From assembly GCA_023399155.1 (NCBI GenBank), contig JAEWQP010000001.1:181202-245201 (forward strand): a DNA stretch of 64,000 bases, read 5' to 3'. Shown one piece after another: positions 48,012 to 57,387 of the stretch. The position numbers and the translations under genes are program-made. The first letter of the stretch is position 1. Each line of letters starts with the position of its first letter. This DNA is from Verrucomicrobiota bacterium. GTDB lineage: Bacteria > Verrucomicrobiota > Verrucomicrobiia > Opitutales > Opitutaceae. Under the pieces are notes generated by a model that was given only the letters and a program-made list of their open reading frames with translations, was not told the origin of the DNA and made no database searches.

Positions 48012-49172
48012 ATGTCCACCGAACCCTGCTGGACCGGTGCGGGCGCCTGCCTCCGCACCCGCCCGCGTTTGCGCCCCACCCACATCCTGGTCCTCCTCGT
48101 GCCATTCATCCTGGTCGGCACCGGCTGCGGCCGGAAGGATCCCGCCAGCCGTGAGGACACCGGAGTATCCGCACAGACCGCCTCGCGCGCCACGCCCGCC
48201 GAACCGCCGGTCAGCCCGCACTTCCAAGGCGCCCAGAAAGCGCGCGTCGACGAGGCCTTCGCCGCCGTCGTGCTCGCCGATGGCAAGAAGACGGTGGTCC
48301 CGCTGGAATCACTCGCCCCGCAGGACCTGGCGTTTCTCACCCGCCTCGCCCGCGAGAAGCCGCTCGCCGTCGGCAAATCCAGCGTCGTGGTCGTCGAGAG
48401 CACCGATCCGTTGTCCGGCCCGAAGAAAACCATCGAGGTATCCAGGACCGAAGGACAACTGGAGACGGTTCAGCTCTGCGCGCCCAGCGCACCCCGCGAC
48501 CAGATCGGCGCCACGTGCATGATCTACGCCCGGGCCCACTGGCTGGATATCGCCGGCTACTACACTGAACTCGCGGACATCTTCAAGATCATCAATGACA
48601 CGCCACACGACCACCCGTGGACGAACGCGAAGTATCGCGACGGTCTCCAGTCGATCATGACGGGTTTCAAGACGTTGCCCGTGGCGCACAGGGCGCCCCC
48701 CGGGGTGGGACAGTTCGAGTGGGCGCGTTCGGAGTTGCGGCGCGGTCGGCCGCTGCTCGCAGCCCTGCCCCGCGAGGTCGAGATGGCACTGCCCGCGGAT
48801 TTTCTCGCCCAGCGTCCGTGGAGCGGCGGCGACATCGGTCACCAGATCGTCGTCAACGGTTTCACCTGGAACAAGGAAACCGGCGAGGGCTCGTTTCATA
48901 TCATCAACTCCTGGGCCGAACTGCTGGAGTTCGACCTCGATCTCAAGTACGCCGGCGGCGGAGCGCTCGTGTTCGAGGCCAGTCTCTCGCCGCTGGGCGA
49001 GAAACCGACGGCACAGGAAGCAGCCGCGGCCACGGAGATCGTGAAGAGCGTGTCGTTCGTGAAACTCGTCGGCGACTCCAAGCTTTTCGCTGTCACGACC
49101 AACCTCGGCACTCGCAAGGTCATCGCCCGTGACGCGGCCGCAGCGCGCCGCATGATCGAGGAGAAGCAGTAG
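48012..49172 (+). CDS. lipoprotein with papain-like (C39-type) peptidase fold
   Basis: 386 residues from the ATG at 48012. The signal peptide ends ILVGTGC, a lipobox. An SHD1-like stretch (DGKKTVVPLESLAPQDL) precedes the catalytic-like domain: Cys in GATCMIYARAHWLDIAGYY, then GHQIVVNGFTWNKETGEG with His and SFHIINSWAE with Asn/Trp. This order Cys-His-Asn is that of papain-like and C39 enzymes. No transporter or substrate gene is near, so it could also be a non-catalytic binder. The membrane-anchored periplasmic location is inferred from the lipobox. Confidence 0.7.
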   Translation: MSTEPCWTGAGACLRTRPRLRPTHILVLLVPFILVGTGCGRKDPASREDTGVSAQTASRATPAEPPVSPHFQGAQKARVDEAFAAVVLADGKKTVVPLESLAPQDLAFLTRLAREKPLAVGKSSVVVVESTDPLSGPKKTIEVSRTEGQLETVQLCAPSAPRDQIGATCMIYARAHWLDIAGYYTELADIFKIINDTPHDHPWTNAKYRDGLQSIMTGFKTLPVAHRAPPGVGQFEWARSELRRGRPLLAALPREVEMALPADFLAQRPWSGGDIGHQIVVNGFTWNKETGEGSFHIINSWAELLEFDLDLKYAGGGALVFEASLSPLGEKPTAQEAAAATEIVKSVSFVKLVGDSKLFAVTTNLGTRKVIARDAAAARRMIEEKQ

Positions 49173-49370
49173 CTTCACCCTCGCCCAGCAGGCGCGACGC
49201 CCTTGAGCCCGGGAGCGGGATCGCAGCCCTCGTAGGCACGCTGCACCCGGGCGTCTACACCATCCATGTCAGCAGCGCGGCCACCACCAGTGAAGCCCTG
49301 GATGAGCCCCGCGCCGGGCCGTGATTTTGGCCCGTCCGGAAGCGCTGGCGAATCACCACGCAGTCAAACC

Positions 49371-51491
49371 CTAGAACTCCATCCGGTACTTCGCGAGCAG
49401 GCTCCGCCCGGTGCCGGCGAAGTTTGTCAGGTTATTCCCGGTGGTCTGCGAGTAGTAGCTGATGTACTGCCGGTCGAGCAGGTTCTGGACGCCGAGTGTC
49501 AGCACGCCGTTGGCCACGCGCCGCGAGACCACAAGGTCGAGCGTCGTGTACCCATCGAAGTCATACTGGGGTCGCCCCAGCGGATCGTCACGATCGAAGT
49601 AGGTCAGGAGCTGCACGTAGGTGCTCCACGTGTCGGACCAGTCGCGGCGCCAGTTCAGCGCGAGCTTGGCCGGAGAGATGTTCACCCCGGCCAGCCGCGT
49701 GTCCACGTCGCCGTCGCCGTCGCGGTCGGATTTTCCTTCGCCGATCGACACATACCCGCCGATCGCGTCGCGCGCGGTGATGCTGAACGAACCCTGCAGT
49801 TCCGCGCCCACGATCTCGGTGCGTTCGCGCACGACGGAATAGATGCCGTCGGCGTCGGCCTCCAGCCGGCTGCCCAGCGCGGATGTGGACACGTAGGTGC
49901 TGAGGCTGGCCCGGGCACGCCGGCCGAACCATTTCACGCCCAGTTCGTAGTTGTCGGTCACCACGGGTTCGAGGCCGAGAAACGACGCGACATCCTGGCC
50001 CGGCACGTTGATCGCGCGCAGCACGCGTCCGACGTCCGGCATGCTGAAGCCCTGCGAGTATCCGCCAAACAGGCGCCACGAGCCTCCCAGCTTGAAGACG
50101 CCTCCGAGATTGAAAAGCGGCTCCTCGAAGCGCGGCGAACCTCCCGCCACCTGCTGGCTCCCGTAGAACTCCAGCGTCTCGAAGTCGCCGACCTCCAGGC
50201 GCGCGATCTCGTGGCGAATACCACCATGAAGACTGAGCCGGCCGAACGGCTTCTCCAGCTGCAGATAGGGCGACCAACCCTGGAACGTCGTCTCCGGAAC
50301 CCAGAAGCGCCCGGTCTGAGCGAGCACCTGGTCGGTCCGGTCATTGAGCACATCCACTCCCGTGACCACGCCCAGGTTGCCCGCGGACTCGAAGGTCCGT
50401 GCCCACGTGACCTTCACCCCGTGCTTGAGCGAGTTGTTCTGCGACTGGTCGAAGATGCGCACGCCGTCCTGGATGAAGGTCGCGAAGGTCCCGCCGCCGA
50501 AGGTCGCGGAAAAATCCTGCCGGAACGCGTCGATCGTGAGGCTGCCCTGGGCGAATTCAGTATCTGAATACGTCACGGCCGCGGTCAGGACGTCATTGCG
50601 GGCCGGGTCACCGGGCGTCGCGCCCTCGACCGAGAGGGTGGGAACGCCCGCGGCGTGGTCGCCCGCGACCGAGACATACCCCAGGTCCTGCTCCATTCGG
50701 AAGCGATTGACCATGAGCTGCAGGTGCCGCGCCGGCGTCAGCGCATAGCCGACCTTGGCAAACACGTCGACCGCCTGCGAGTTCATCGTATCGCCCTGGG
50801 TGTTGTCGACGCCGACGAGATTGCCATCGCCGTCGTAGGCCATGCCGCGCCACTCGTAGCTGGCGGAGCCGACAAATGACCACGCCCCGTCGCGCCAGCC
50901 CAGCGAATAGGCGGCCTTGCCGCCCAGCCCCTTGGCAGTGAACTCGTCCGATGACGTCCCTGACACCTCCAGCGACTGCCGCACGCCGTTGTCCGCCGGC
51001 GCGCTCTTGGTGACGATGTTGATGATGCCGCCGGTGGCGCCCATGCCCTGGGCGGCCGAGGCACCGTGCACCACCTCGATCCGTTCCACCGCGGACACGT
51101 CCACCGTGTAGCCCTCGCGGCTGCTGTCGCGCAGCGGGTTCGACTGCGGCACACCGTCGACGAGGATCAGCGGGCTGCGGCCGCGGAAGCTCTCGCCGTA
51201 TCCGGTCATCTTCTGGCGGCTCGGCGAGAAACTCGGGAGGACATTCGCCAGCGCCTGCATTGGATCCCCGGACAACGCGAGTTGTCGCTGGAGATCGTCC
51301 TGCTCGACGATCGTGGTCGTGACCGGCAGCGAACTCGCGGCCTTCTCGGTGCGGGTGGCCGCGGTGACGATGTAGTCGTCGAGGAGCACCTCGGAGTCGT
51401 CGGCGGATTCAAGGGCATCGTCGGCATGGAGGGCGGCGACGACGAACGCGCATAAGGCGGCCTGGCAGGCGATTCTAAGTCGGGGGGTCAT
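49371..51491 (-). CDS. TonB-dependent outer-membrane receptor (siderophore/iron type)
   Basis: 706 residues from the ATG at 51491. Signal peptide (IACQAALCAFVVAALHA), then a TonB-box-like region (LDDYIVTAATRTEKAASSLP), a plug domain (LPSFSPSRQKMTGYGESFRG then SPLILVDGVPQ) and a 22-strand barrel ending in aromatic YRMEF. The length and the plug resemble hydroxamate siderophore receptors. It lies 13 bp downstream of a PepSY membrane protein and behind a Fur-like box, which supports iron uptake. The exact ligand is unknown. Confidence 0.9.
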   Translation of the reverse strand: MTPRLRIACQAALCAFVVAALHADDALESADDSEVLLDDYIVTAATRTEKAASSLPVTTTIVEQDDLQRQLALSGDPMQALANVLPSFSPSRQKMTGYGESFRGRSPLILVDGVPQSNPLRDSSREGYTVDVSAVERIEVVHGASAAQGMGATGGIINIVTKSAPADNGVRQSLEVSGTSSDEFTAKGLGGKAAYSLGWRDGAWSFVGSASYEWRGMAYDGDGNLVGVDNTQGDTMNSQAVDVFAKVGYALTPARHLQLMVNRFRMEQDLGYVSVAGDHAAGVPTLSVEGATPGDPARNDVLTAAVTYSDTEFAQGSLTIDAFRQDFSATFGGGTFATFIQDGVRIFDQSQNNSLKHGVKVTWARTFESAGNLGVVTGVDVLNDRTDQVLAQTGRFWVPETTFQGWSPYLQLEKPFGRLSLHGGIRHEIARLEVGDFETLEFYGSQQVAGGSPRFEEPLFNLGGVFKLGGSWRLFGGYSQGFSMPDVGRVLRAINVPGQDVASFLGLEPVVTDNYELGVKWFGRRARASLSTYVSTSALGSRLEADADGIYSVVRERTEIVGAELQGSFSITARDAIGGYVSIGEGKSDRDGDGDVDTRLAGVNISPAKLALNWRRDWSDTWSTYVQLLTYFDRDDPLGRPQYDFDGYTTLDLVVSRRVANGVLTLGVQNLLDRQYISYYSQTTGNNLTNFAGTGRSLLAKYRMEF

Positions 51492-51504
51492 GATGGGAGT
51501 CGTT

Positions 51505-52626
51505 TCAGGTTGGAATTCGGCCGGAGGTGGCGGGAGCGAGCTCCTGCGTCCGGGTGCTGCGGCGACGGGCCATGAAGAGCCACGCGCCCGTGCCGGCGAG
51601 TGCTGCCAGCCCAAGCGCGCCGCTGAACATGACGAACTGCGTGGGCCAACCCAGGATCAGTCCCGTGTGCACGGGATAGGCGAACCGGCTCAACCGCTCG
51701 CCGCGGGAGTTTTCCGCAAACGGAATGTGCTGCAGGAGCTCGCCCGTCGTCGGATGAAAATAACTACGCGATCGCTGGCTGATGAACCGGCTGTCGGGCG
51801 GCATCCACTCGACACGCCAGGCTCCACCGGGACGCGGCGCGTAGAGGCGCACGTGGACCGCGTCGCCCGCGAGTGCCCGGCCTTGCGCAAGCACCGCGTC
51901 GATGCCGAGTGGAGGCTCTCCGGCCGCGACCGCGACGGCGGGAGGCGGCGGCAGTGCGGCCGATCGGGTCAACACGTCGAGCAGCCCGCGCGTCCAGTCG
52001 AACGCCCAGACCAGTCCGGTCAGCGCCGAAAGGGTGATGACTGGCGCCACCCACCAGCCCAGCATGCGGTGCCACGCGTAGGCGCCTGCTGCGCCGCGGG
52101 ATTGACGCGGGATCAACAAGTGCCTTCCCCAGCGCCGCAGCGTGCGCGGCAGGGCGATCACCACCCCGGTGCCCACCAGGATCACCACAACGAGGGCGGC
52201 ACACCCCACGACCTTCTTGCCCGGCTCACCCAGGCCCAGCGTCCGATGCAGGTCCAGAAGGACATCAAAGGCCCGCCGCCAGCGTGTCGCCTCGGCCAAG
52301 TACGCGCCGGAGTATGGATCGACCATCACCGAAGCGTCGCCACCGTGGGGACGGCGCACCTTGACCCAGACCGGTTCATCGAGTCGCACCGGCCACATCA
52401 TCCACAGGAGCGACGCCCCGGGATGCACGGCTTGGGCACTTTCGAGGATCCGCGAAGGCGCCACGCGTGAATCGACGCCGCGCAGCTCAATCGATTCGCC
52501 CCAGGCCCGGCGCAGCTGTGCTTCGAAGGCGTAGCCTGCTCCCGTCAGGGCCACGAATCCCACAACCAGCCCGGCCAGGAGGCCGAGCCAGCGATGAGCC
52601 ACGATGAACCCTGCACGCCATGACAT
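51505..52626 (-). CDS. PepSY-associated membrane protein (PiuB-like)
   Basis: 373 residues from the ATG at 52626. Four helices (about 12-34, 145-165, 195-215, 330-350) and two PepSY-like extracytoplasmic domains, with HRWLGLLAGLVVGFVALTGA at the start and RRAFDVLLDLHRTLGLGEPG and AYAWHRMLGWWVAPVITLSAL in the middle. The conserved His residues suggest heme binding. The family is often an iron-reductase-like companion of TonB siderophore receptors, as here. The start was chosen to begin just before helix 1 (MSWRAGFIVAHRW). Likely iron-repressed. Confidence 0.88.
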   Translation of the reverse strand: MSWRAGFIVAHRWLGLLAGLVVGFVALTGAGYAFEAQLRRAWGESIELRGVDSRVAPSRILESAQAVHPGASLLWMMWPVRLDEPVWVKVRRPHGGDASVMVDPYSGAYLAEATRWRRAFDVLLDLHRTLGLGEPGKKVVGCAALVVVILVGTGVVIALPRTLRRWGRHLLIPRQSRGAAGAYAWHRMLGWWVAPVITLSALTGLVWAFDWTRGLLDVLTRSAALPPPPAVAVAAGEPPLGIDAVLAQGRALAGDAVHVRLYAPRPGGAWRVEWMPPDSRFISQRSRSYFHPTTGELLQHIPFAENSRGERLSRFAYPVHTGLILGWPTQFVMFSGALGLAALAGTGAWLFMARRRSTRTQELAPATSGRIPT

Positions 52627-52644
52627 AACGCCGCTTGCGATGGT

Positions 52645-52663
52645 GATAATGAGACTCAGTGTC
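52645..52663. promoter_or_regulatory. Fur-like box upstream of the PepSY-TonB operon
   Basis: GATAATGAGACTCAGTGTC matches the classical 19-bp Fur consensus at 15 of 19 positions and is an imperfect palindrome (GATAATGAG / CTCAGTGTC). It lies about 19-37 bp before the PepSY start. Iron control is inferred. Confidence 0.75.
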
Positions 52664-52765
52664 AATGCTCTCGCGACTCAATCTCGTTTTTTACATGCGT
52701 CGCTTCCGAATTGCTTACCCGCGCGTCGCGAGGTTCCTTGGGGCGAAACCTTTCTTACCCTCCCC

Positions 52766-53938
52766 ATGCTCAACCTCGCTTTGTTTGGTCCGCCCGGCGC
52801 CGGAAAAGGCACGCAGTCCGAAGCCCTCATCCGCCGCTACAATCTGTTCTACATTTCCACCGGGGAACTCCTCCGCAAAGAGATTCGCGAGGGGACCCGG
52901 CTCGGCCTCGATGCCCAGGAGATCATCGCCTCCGGCGGCCTCGTTTCGGATGAGATCATCGTCCAGATCATCGAGAAGACCATCACTGGCAATCCCGGCG
53001 TCGGCGGATTTCTCTTCGACGGCTTTCCCCGCACTTACGTGCAGGCCTATATCCTCGAGGGGCTCATGCTCAACCTCAACACCTCGCTGCACGCGCTCGT
53101 CAGCCTCGAGGTGTCCGAGGAGGAATCCGTGCGCCGCCTCCTCGATCGCGGTCGCACCTCGGGCCGTTCCGATGACAACGAGGCCGTGATCCGCAATCGC
53201 CTGCGCGAATACCGCGAGAAAACCCTCCCCGTGCTCCAGTTCTACCGCGAACGGGGACTCTGCCACGAAATCGACGGCAACCGGCCCGTCGAGGACGTTG
53301 GCGAATCGATCCAGTCGATCGTCTCGCGCGAACTGCGCAAACGCCTCCTGAACATCGTCGTCTTCGGTTACCCGGGCTCCGGCCGCGGCTCGCAGAGCCT
53401 CGCGCTGGCCGAGAAATACGGCCTCGAGTTCGTCGCCACCGGTCGGATGCTCGAGGAGGAGATCAAGAAAGGCAGCGAACTCGGCCGTCGCGTCCAGCAA
53501 CTCTACGAGAACGGCGAACTCGTTCCCGATGAGATCGTCATCCGACTCATCGAACAGAAGCTCGAGCAGACCCGCGAGACCGCCAAAGGCTACATTTTCA
53601 AGGGCTACCCGCGGACGCTCGTCCAGTCCTACATCCTCGACGGACTCCTGCGCAAACACGGCTCGGCCCTCAACATGATCCTCGAGATCGAGCTGCCCAC
53701 CCTCGAGTTGATCTCGCGTCTCGATGCCCGGTCCAAGACCGCCCGGGCCATGCCGTATGACAGCGCGCTTCCGAAGATCGTGAAGCGCCTCAGCGACCAC
53801 GAGACCAAGACCCTCCCGGTGATCGAGCGCTATCGCAAACTGCGCGGCGTGCAGACGATCGACGGCCGCGGCACGTTCGAGGAAGTCTCGGCCCGCGTCT
53901 CGGCCGCGGTGGAGGAAGGCTTCCGTCTCCTGCGCTGA
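52766..53938 (+). CDS. adk: double adenylate kinase (active-like domain plus degenerate domain)
   Basis: 390 residues from the ATG at 52766, twice a normal short Adk. The first domain (1-190) has P-loop FGPPGAGKGTQS, the AMP-site LFDGFPRTYVQAYILEG and the short lid DRGRTSGRSDD typical of Bacteroidetes-like short enzymes. The second (about 195-390) repeats the fold: GYPGSGRGSQSLALAEKYG, with P-loop Lys replaced by Arg, IFKGYPRTLVQSYILDG, and a lid lacking the Arg-Ser-Asp-Asp pattern. So domain two is probably inactive or regulatory. The activity of domain one (ATP + AMP to 2 ADP) is expected. Rightward, divergent from the iron operon. Confidence 0.88.
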   Translation: MLNLALFGPPGAGKGTQSEALIRRYNLFYISTGELLRKEIREGTRLGLDAQEIIASGGLVSDEIIVQIIEKTITGNPGVGGFLFDGFPRTYVQAYILEGLMLNLNTSLHALVSLEVSEEESVRRLLDRGRTSGRSDDNEAVIRNRLREYREKTLPVLQFYRERGLCHEIDGNRPVEDVGESIQSIVSRELRKRLLNIVVFGYPGSGRGSQSLALAEKYGLEFVATGRMLEEEIKKGSELGRRVQQLYENGELVPDEIVIRLIEQKLEQTRETAKGYIFKGYPRTLVQSYILDGLLRKHGSALNMILEIELPTLELISRLDARSKTARAMPYDSALPKIVKRLSDHETKTLPVIERYRKLRGVQTIDGRGTFEEVSARVSAAVEEGFRLLR

Positions 53939-54192
53939 CGGCCACCGCGCCCGTATTCGTCGCCTGGGGACGCCGTCGCACGGCGCACGCGTCCGGGACC
54001 CGTCGGCGAACCGGCATGCTCGAGCACCCGCGCGCCGGGCTCACGTGAGCGATTTTCACTACACGGTAAAGTGTGGAGTCGTTTGCGCCCGGGCGCTTCG
54101 CAGCGCACACCGTTGAGTCCGCGGCGCCTTCCACGATGAGCGGGGACCCCGCCGGCACCAGAAACGACACGCTCACCCCTTCGACAACCCCA

Positions 54193-55143
54193 ATGACCAC
54201 GACCCATCGAAATCGGAAACTATTCAGAACGGCCGCTCTGGCCTCGCTGCTCGCGCTCGCGGCGTCGGCCATGGCCCAGGACGGCACGATCTACCCGCTC
54301 GAGGCACCGGCCGAGCCCAATGCCATCCCGCTTGGGACAGGCGGCGTGGAGAACCAGCCCGCGCCGGAGACCTGGTTCCGCCAATGGGGCGAGCCCATGG
54401 CGCGGAACATTTCCACAGCCACGCTGACGCCCTTCCTGCCTGATCCGGCCAAGGCGACCGGTGCCGCCGTGATCGTGACGCCGGGCGGCGGCTTCCGTTG
54501 GCTCTCGATGAACAACGAGGGCTGGAAAGTCGCGCAGGCACTGGCCGACCGGGGAGTCGCCGCCTTCGTGCTCAAATACCGGCTCATGCCGACTCCCGAG
54601 TCGCTCGATGGGTTCAAGGAGTCCATGAACCGGACCTTCTCCGCCGCCGCTGATTCGGCGCGCCCCGCAGAGGGCGAAGCACGGCCGCCGATGCCGCGTT
54701 GGGACCTCTCGAACCAACTCGCCGATGCTGAAGCCGCCTACGCGATGATCATCGCGCGCGCTCAAGAATGGGGCGTCGATACCAACCGCATCGGCATGAT
54801 CGGTTTCTCTGCCGGCGCCGGTCTGACGATGCATTGCACGCTCAATTCGAAGACGATGAAGCTCGCGTTCATCGGGCCGATCTACGGCGGCATGGGTGCG
54901 GTCGAGGTGCCCAAGGATGCGCCGCCGATGTTCGCGGCGATCGCCAGCGACGACTTCCTCTTCCGCGGCGAGTTCGGGGTGATCAAGTCCTGGTACGAGG
55001 CAAAGATTCCGGTCGAGTTTCACCTCTACCAGAATGGCGGCCACGGTTTCGGCCTCGGCTACCCGGGCAACACCGCCAACGGCTGGTTCCCCGTCTTCAT
55101 GCATTGGCTCGAGGTGAACAAGTTCCTCGAGGCCCAGGGCTGA
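54193..55143 (+). CDS. secreted alpha/beta hydrolase (esterase)
   Basis: 316 residues from the ATG at 54193. The signal peptide ends LLALAASAMAQDG. Oxyanion-hole-type VIVTPGGGFRWLSMNNEG, nucleophile Ser in IGMIGFSAGAGLTMH, Asp in AAIASDDFLFRGE and His in LYQNGGHGFGLGYPG. The HGGG-like motif and order fit the carbohydrate esterase or BD-FAE-like group that removes acyl groups from plant polysaccharides. Substrate inferred only from family and the sugar-catabolism setting. Periplasmic or extracellular. Confidence 0.85.
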   Translation: MTTTHRNRKLFRTAALASLLALAASAMAQDGTIYPLEAPAEPNAIPLGTGGVENQPAPETWFRQWGEPMARNISTATLTPFLPDPAKATGAAVIVTPGGGFRWLSMNNEGWKVAQALADRGVAAFVLKYRLMPTPESLDGFKESMNRTFSAAADSARPAEGEARPPMPRWDLSNQLADAEAAYAMIIARAQEWGVDTNRIGMIGFSAGAGLTMHCTLNSKTMKLAFIGPIYGGMGAVEVPKDAPPMFAAIASDDFLFRGEFGVIKSWYEAKIPVEFHLYQNGGHGFGLGYPGNTANGWFPVFMHWLEVNKFLEAQG

Positions 55144-55690
55144 CGAGACAACGGAACCAGGTAGTCACGCCCTGGGACGCTGCATTTCCCAGCGACCCAG
55201 GCGTCATCCCCTGCGCGCGTGCAATCGCCGCTCGGGATGATTCTGTCCGCGCCCCTTAGCGAGATCTAGGCGGTCATGGTGAAGACGCCGCGATCCGGCA
55301 CACTGGTCGCCGACTCCAAATGGCTGGTACCGCGGCACCGCCCACGCGTCCGCGTCGATGCTTACACGAGTGTGGGCGATGCCCGCTAGAGGCTATTCGG
55401 AAACCGGTTTCGGGTAGGGCGAGGTCTCTGGCCGAGCCGCGGCGAAGCCGATTGCGTCGACGATCGGCGCATCTGCGAAGGCGACTCCGTCCACTCATCG
55501 GCTCGACCGGACAAGCTTCCGACCCGGAGCACGGGGCGATGCGGCTTCCTCCCTAGGGTCAAGGAAACGTCAAGGCAGCACAGGCATCGCCGATATTCGA
55601 GACTCCGCGCGTGCCCGTGTCTTCCGGAGGCGTTCGAAAGACGTGACGCCTGCATTGAAGAAGTCACCCGCGCCCGGTTCATCCTCCACC
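55144..55690. other. non-coding intergenic region
   Basis: About 550 bp. It holds the repeat block at 55391-55422 and a few short GC palindromes. No ORF has good codon use and no terminator or promoter is clear. The chemoreceptor promoter should be at the right end. Confidence 0.5.
55391..55422 (+). repeat. copy of the GGTAGGGCGAG repeat
   Basis: Contains AAACCGGTTTC followed by GGGTAGGGCGAGG, almost the same as 15776-15804. The AACCGGTT centre is a palindrome. Two copies 40 kb apart suggest a dispersed extragenic repeat. Confidence 0.5.
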
Positions 55691-57322
55691 ATGCGCTTCC
55701 AGGCCCTTTCCCTCACAAAGAGGATCATCCTCTCCATCACTCTCTCGTTCTCGATTGTCGGATTATCTGGATACATGAGCACCCGGCAGCTCAGGACGGT
55801 GGTCGAGACCCAGAAGTGGACGCAGCACACGATCGAGGTCACCGACAAGCTCGACCAGATTCTCAGTGCGCTCGTCGACATCGAGACGGGAGCGCGCGGA
55901 TTCGCGGTGGCGGGCAAGGCGGACTTTCTCGAACCGCTGGAGAGCGGCGACTCTCGTTTTGGCCCCCTCATCCAGGAGGCTCAGGCCCTCGTCGCGGATA
56001 ATCCGGTCCAAGTCAGCCGACTCGCCGCACTCGGTCAGCTCAAGGACGCATGGTTCAGGGGCCCGGTCGCCAGCGAACTCAATGGCCGTCGCGCCGTGGT
56101 CGCCGGTGAGCTGGCCGAGGCCGACTTCCAGGCGCTCTTCAACCAGGCTCAGGGCAAGGCGGGGATGGACCGGATGCGCGCAAGCCTCAAGGAGCTTCGC
56201 GACGCCGAGACGACTCTCATGGTCTCACGCGAGCAGGCCTACGATGCCGCCATTGCCGCCGCCCAACTCTGGCTCGCCATCGGCCTCACCGTCGCGATCC
56301 TTATCGGTGCGGGCTTGCTCGTGGCAGTCGTCATGGCCACGAGCCGCCGCCTGGTCCGGATCTCCGACGGATTGAACCAGGGCGCCGTCGAGGTGGCCTC
56401 CGCCGCCAGTCAGGTCGCCGGATCGAGTCAATCCCTCGCGGACGGGGCCTCGCGTCAGGCGGCGTCGCTCGAGGAGACCAGTGCCTCCCTGGAGGAAATG
56501 TCGGGCATGACCCAGGGCAACGCCGCCAATGCCGGGAAAGCCAAGGATCTGACCGAGCAGACCCGCGCCGCCGCGGAAGCTGGCGTCGAGCACATGCGCA
56601 CGATGGCGTCCGCCATGAAGGAGATCAAAGCCTCGGGCGACAACATCGGCAAAATCATCAAGACGATCGATGAGATCGCATTTCAGACCAACATCCTCGC
56701 CTTGAACGCCGCCGTCGAGGCAGCCCGGGCAGGCGACGCCGGCATGGGTTTCGCCGTGGTTGCCGAGGAGGTTCGCAACCTTGCACAGCGGAGCGCAGCC
56801 GCCGCACGGGAGACGGCCGAGAAGATCGAGGATTCGATCCGCAAGAGCGAGTCAGGCGTCGGGATCAGCGCACGAGTCGCCGAAAGCCTCGAGACGATCG
56901 CCGAGAAAGCCCGCCAGGTGGACGAACTCGTCGCGGAAATCGCGCGCGCCTCCGGCGAGCAAAGCACCGGAATCGGGCAACTCAACACGGCGATCTCACA
57001 AATGGACGGCGTGACGCAGTCAACAGCCGCGAATGCCGAGGAGACGGCGAGTTCCGCGGAGGAGCTGAACTCGCAGGCCGAATCGATGAAGACGCTGGTC
57101 CACGAGCTCCTCGCCGAGGTGCGCGGCGTCCACGCGCTGGCCGGGGAACGCAGCCACGCAAATCCGGCCGCCTTTCTCGCGCGCTCCCCTGCCCCCGCTC
57201 AGAGGGGATCGCAGTTCTCGGATCGCATGGGCGCGCCAGCCACGCACTCGCCGAGCGCGAAATGGGCGGCGGGCAATCGCCTTGGACCGCTCGCCGATTC
57301 CACGACGACTTCCTGGAAGTAG
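55691..57322 (+). CDS. methyl-accepting chemotaxis protein with CHASE3 sensor
   Basis: 543 residues from the ATG at 55691; a GTG at 55643 would add 16 residues. First helix (about 10-28), periplasmic CHASE3 domain (about 35-175, LSALVDIETGARGFAVAGKA), second helix (about 192-214), no clear HAMP, then a long signalling coiled coil with the hairpin tip IDEIAFQTNILALNAAVEAA. It signals to CheA/CheW. The region after about residue 490 is Ala/Pro/Ser-rich. No che genes adjacent. It may use a receptor array in the inner membrane. Confidence 0.93.
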   Translation: MRFQALSLTKRIILSITLSFSIVGLSGYMSTRQLRTVVETQKWTQHTIEVTDKLDQILSALVDIETGARGFAVAGKADFLEPLESGDSRFGPLIQEAQALVADNPVQVSRLAALGQLKDAWFRGPVASELNGRRAVVAGELAEADFQALFNQAQGKAGMDRMRASLKELRDAETTLMVSREQAYDAAIAAAQLWLAIGLTVAILIGAGLLVAVVMATSRRLVRISDGLNQGAVEVASAASQVAGSSQSLADGASRQAASLEETSASLEEMSGMTQGNAANAGKAKDLTEQTRAAAEAGVEHMRTMASAMKEIKASGDNIGKIIKTIDEIAFQTNILALNAAVEAARAGDAGMGFAVVAEEVRNLAQRSAAAARETAEKIEDSIRKSESGVGISARVAESLETIAEKARQVDELVAEIARASGEQSTGIGQLNTAISQMDGVTQSTAANAEETASSAEELNSQAESMKTLVHELLAEVRGVHALAGERSHANPAAFLARSPAPAQRGSQFSDRMGAPATHSPSAKWAAGNRLGPLADSTTTSWK

Positions 57323-57387
57323 GGCTGTTCCGACGACGCAGCTCAGCAGCACCTGCGTCGCCTGGACCAGCACGGAAGCAGCGGGGC

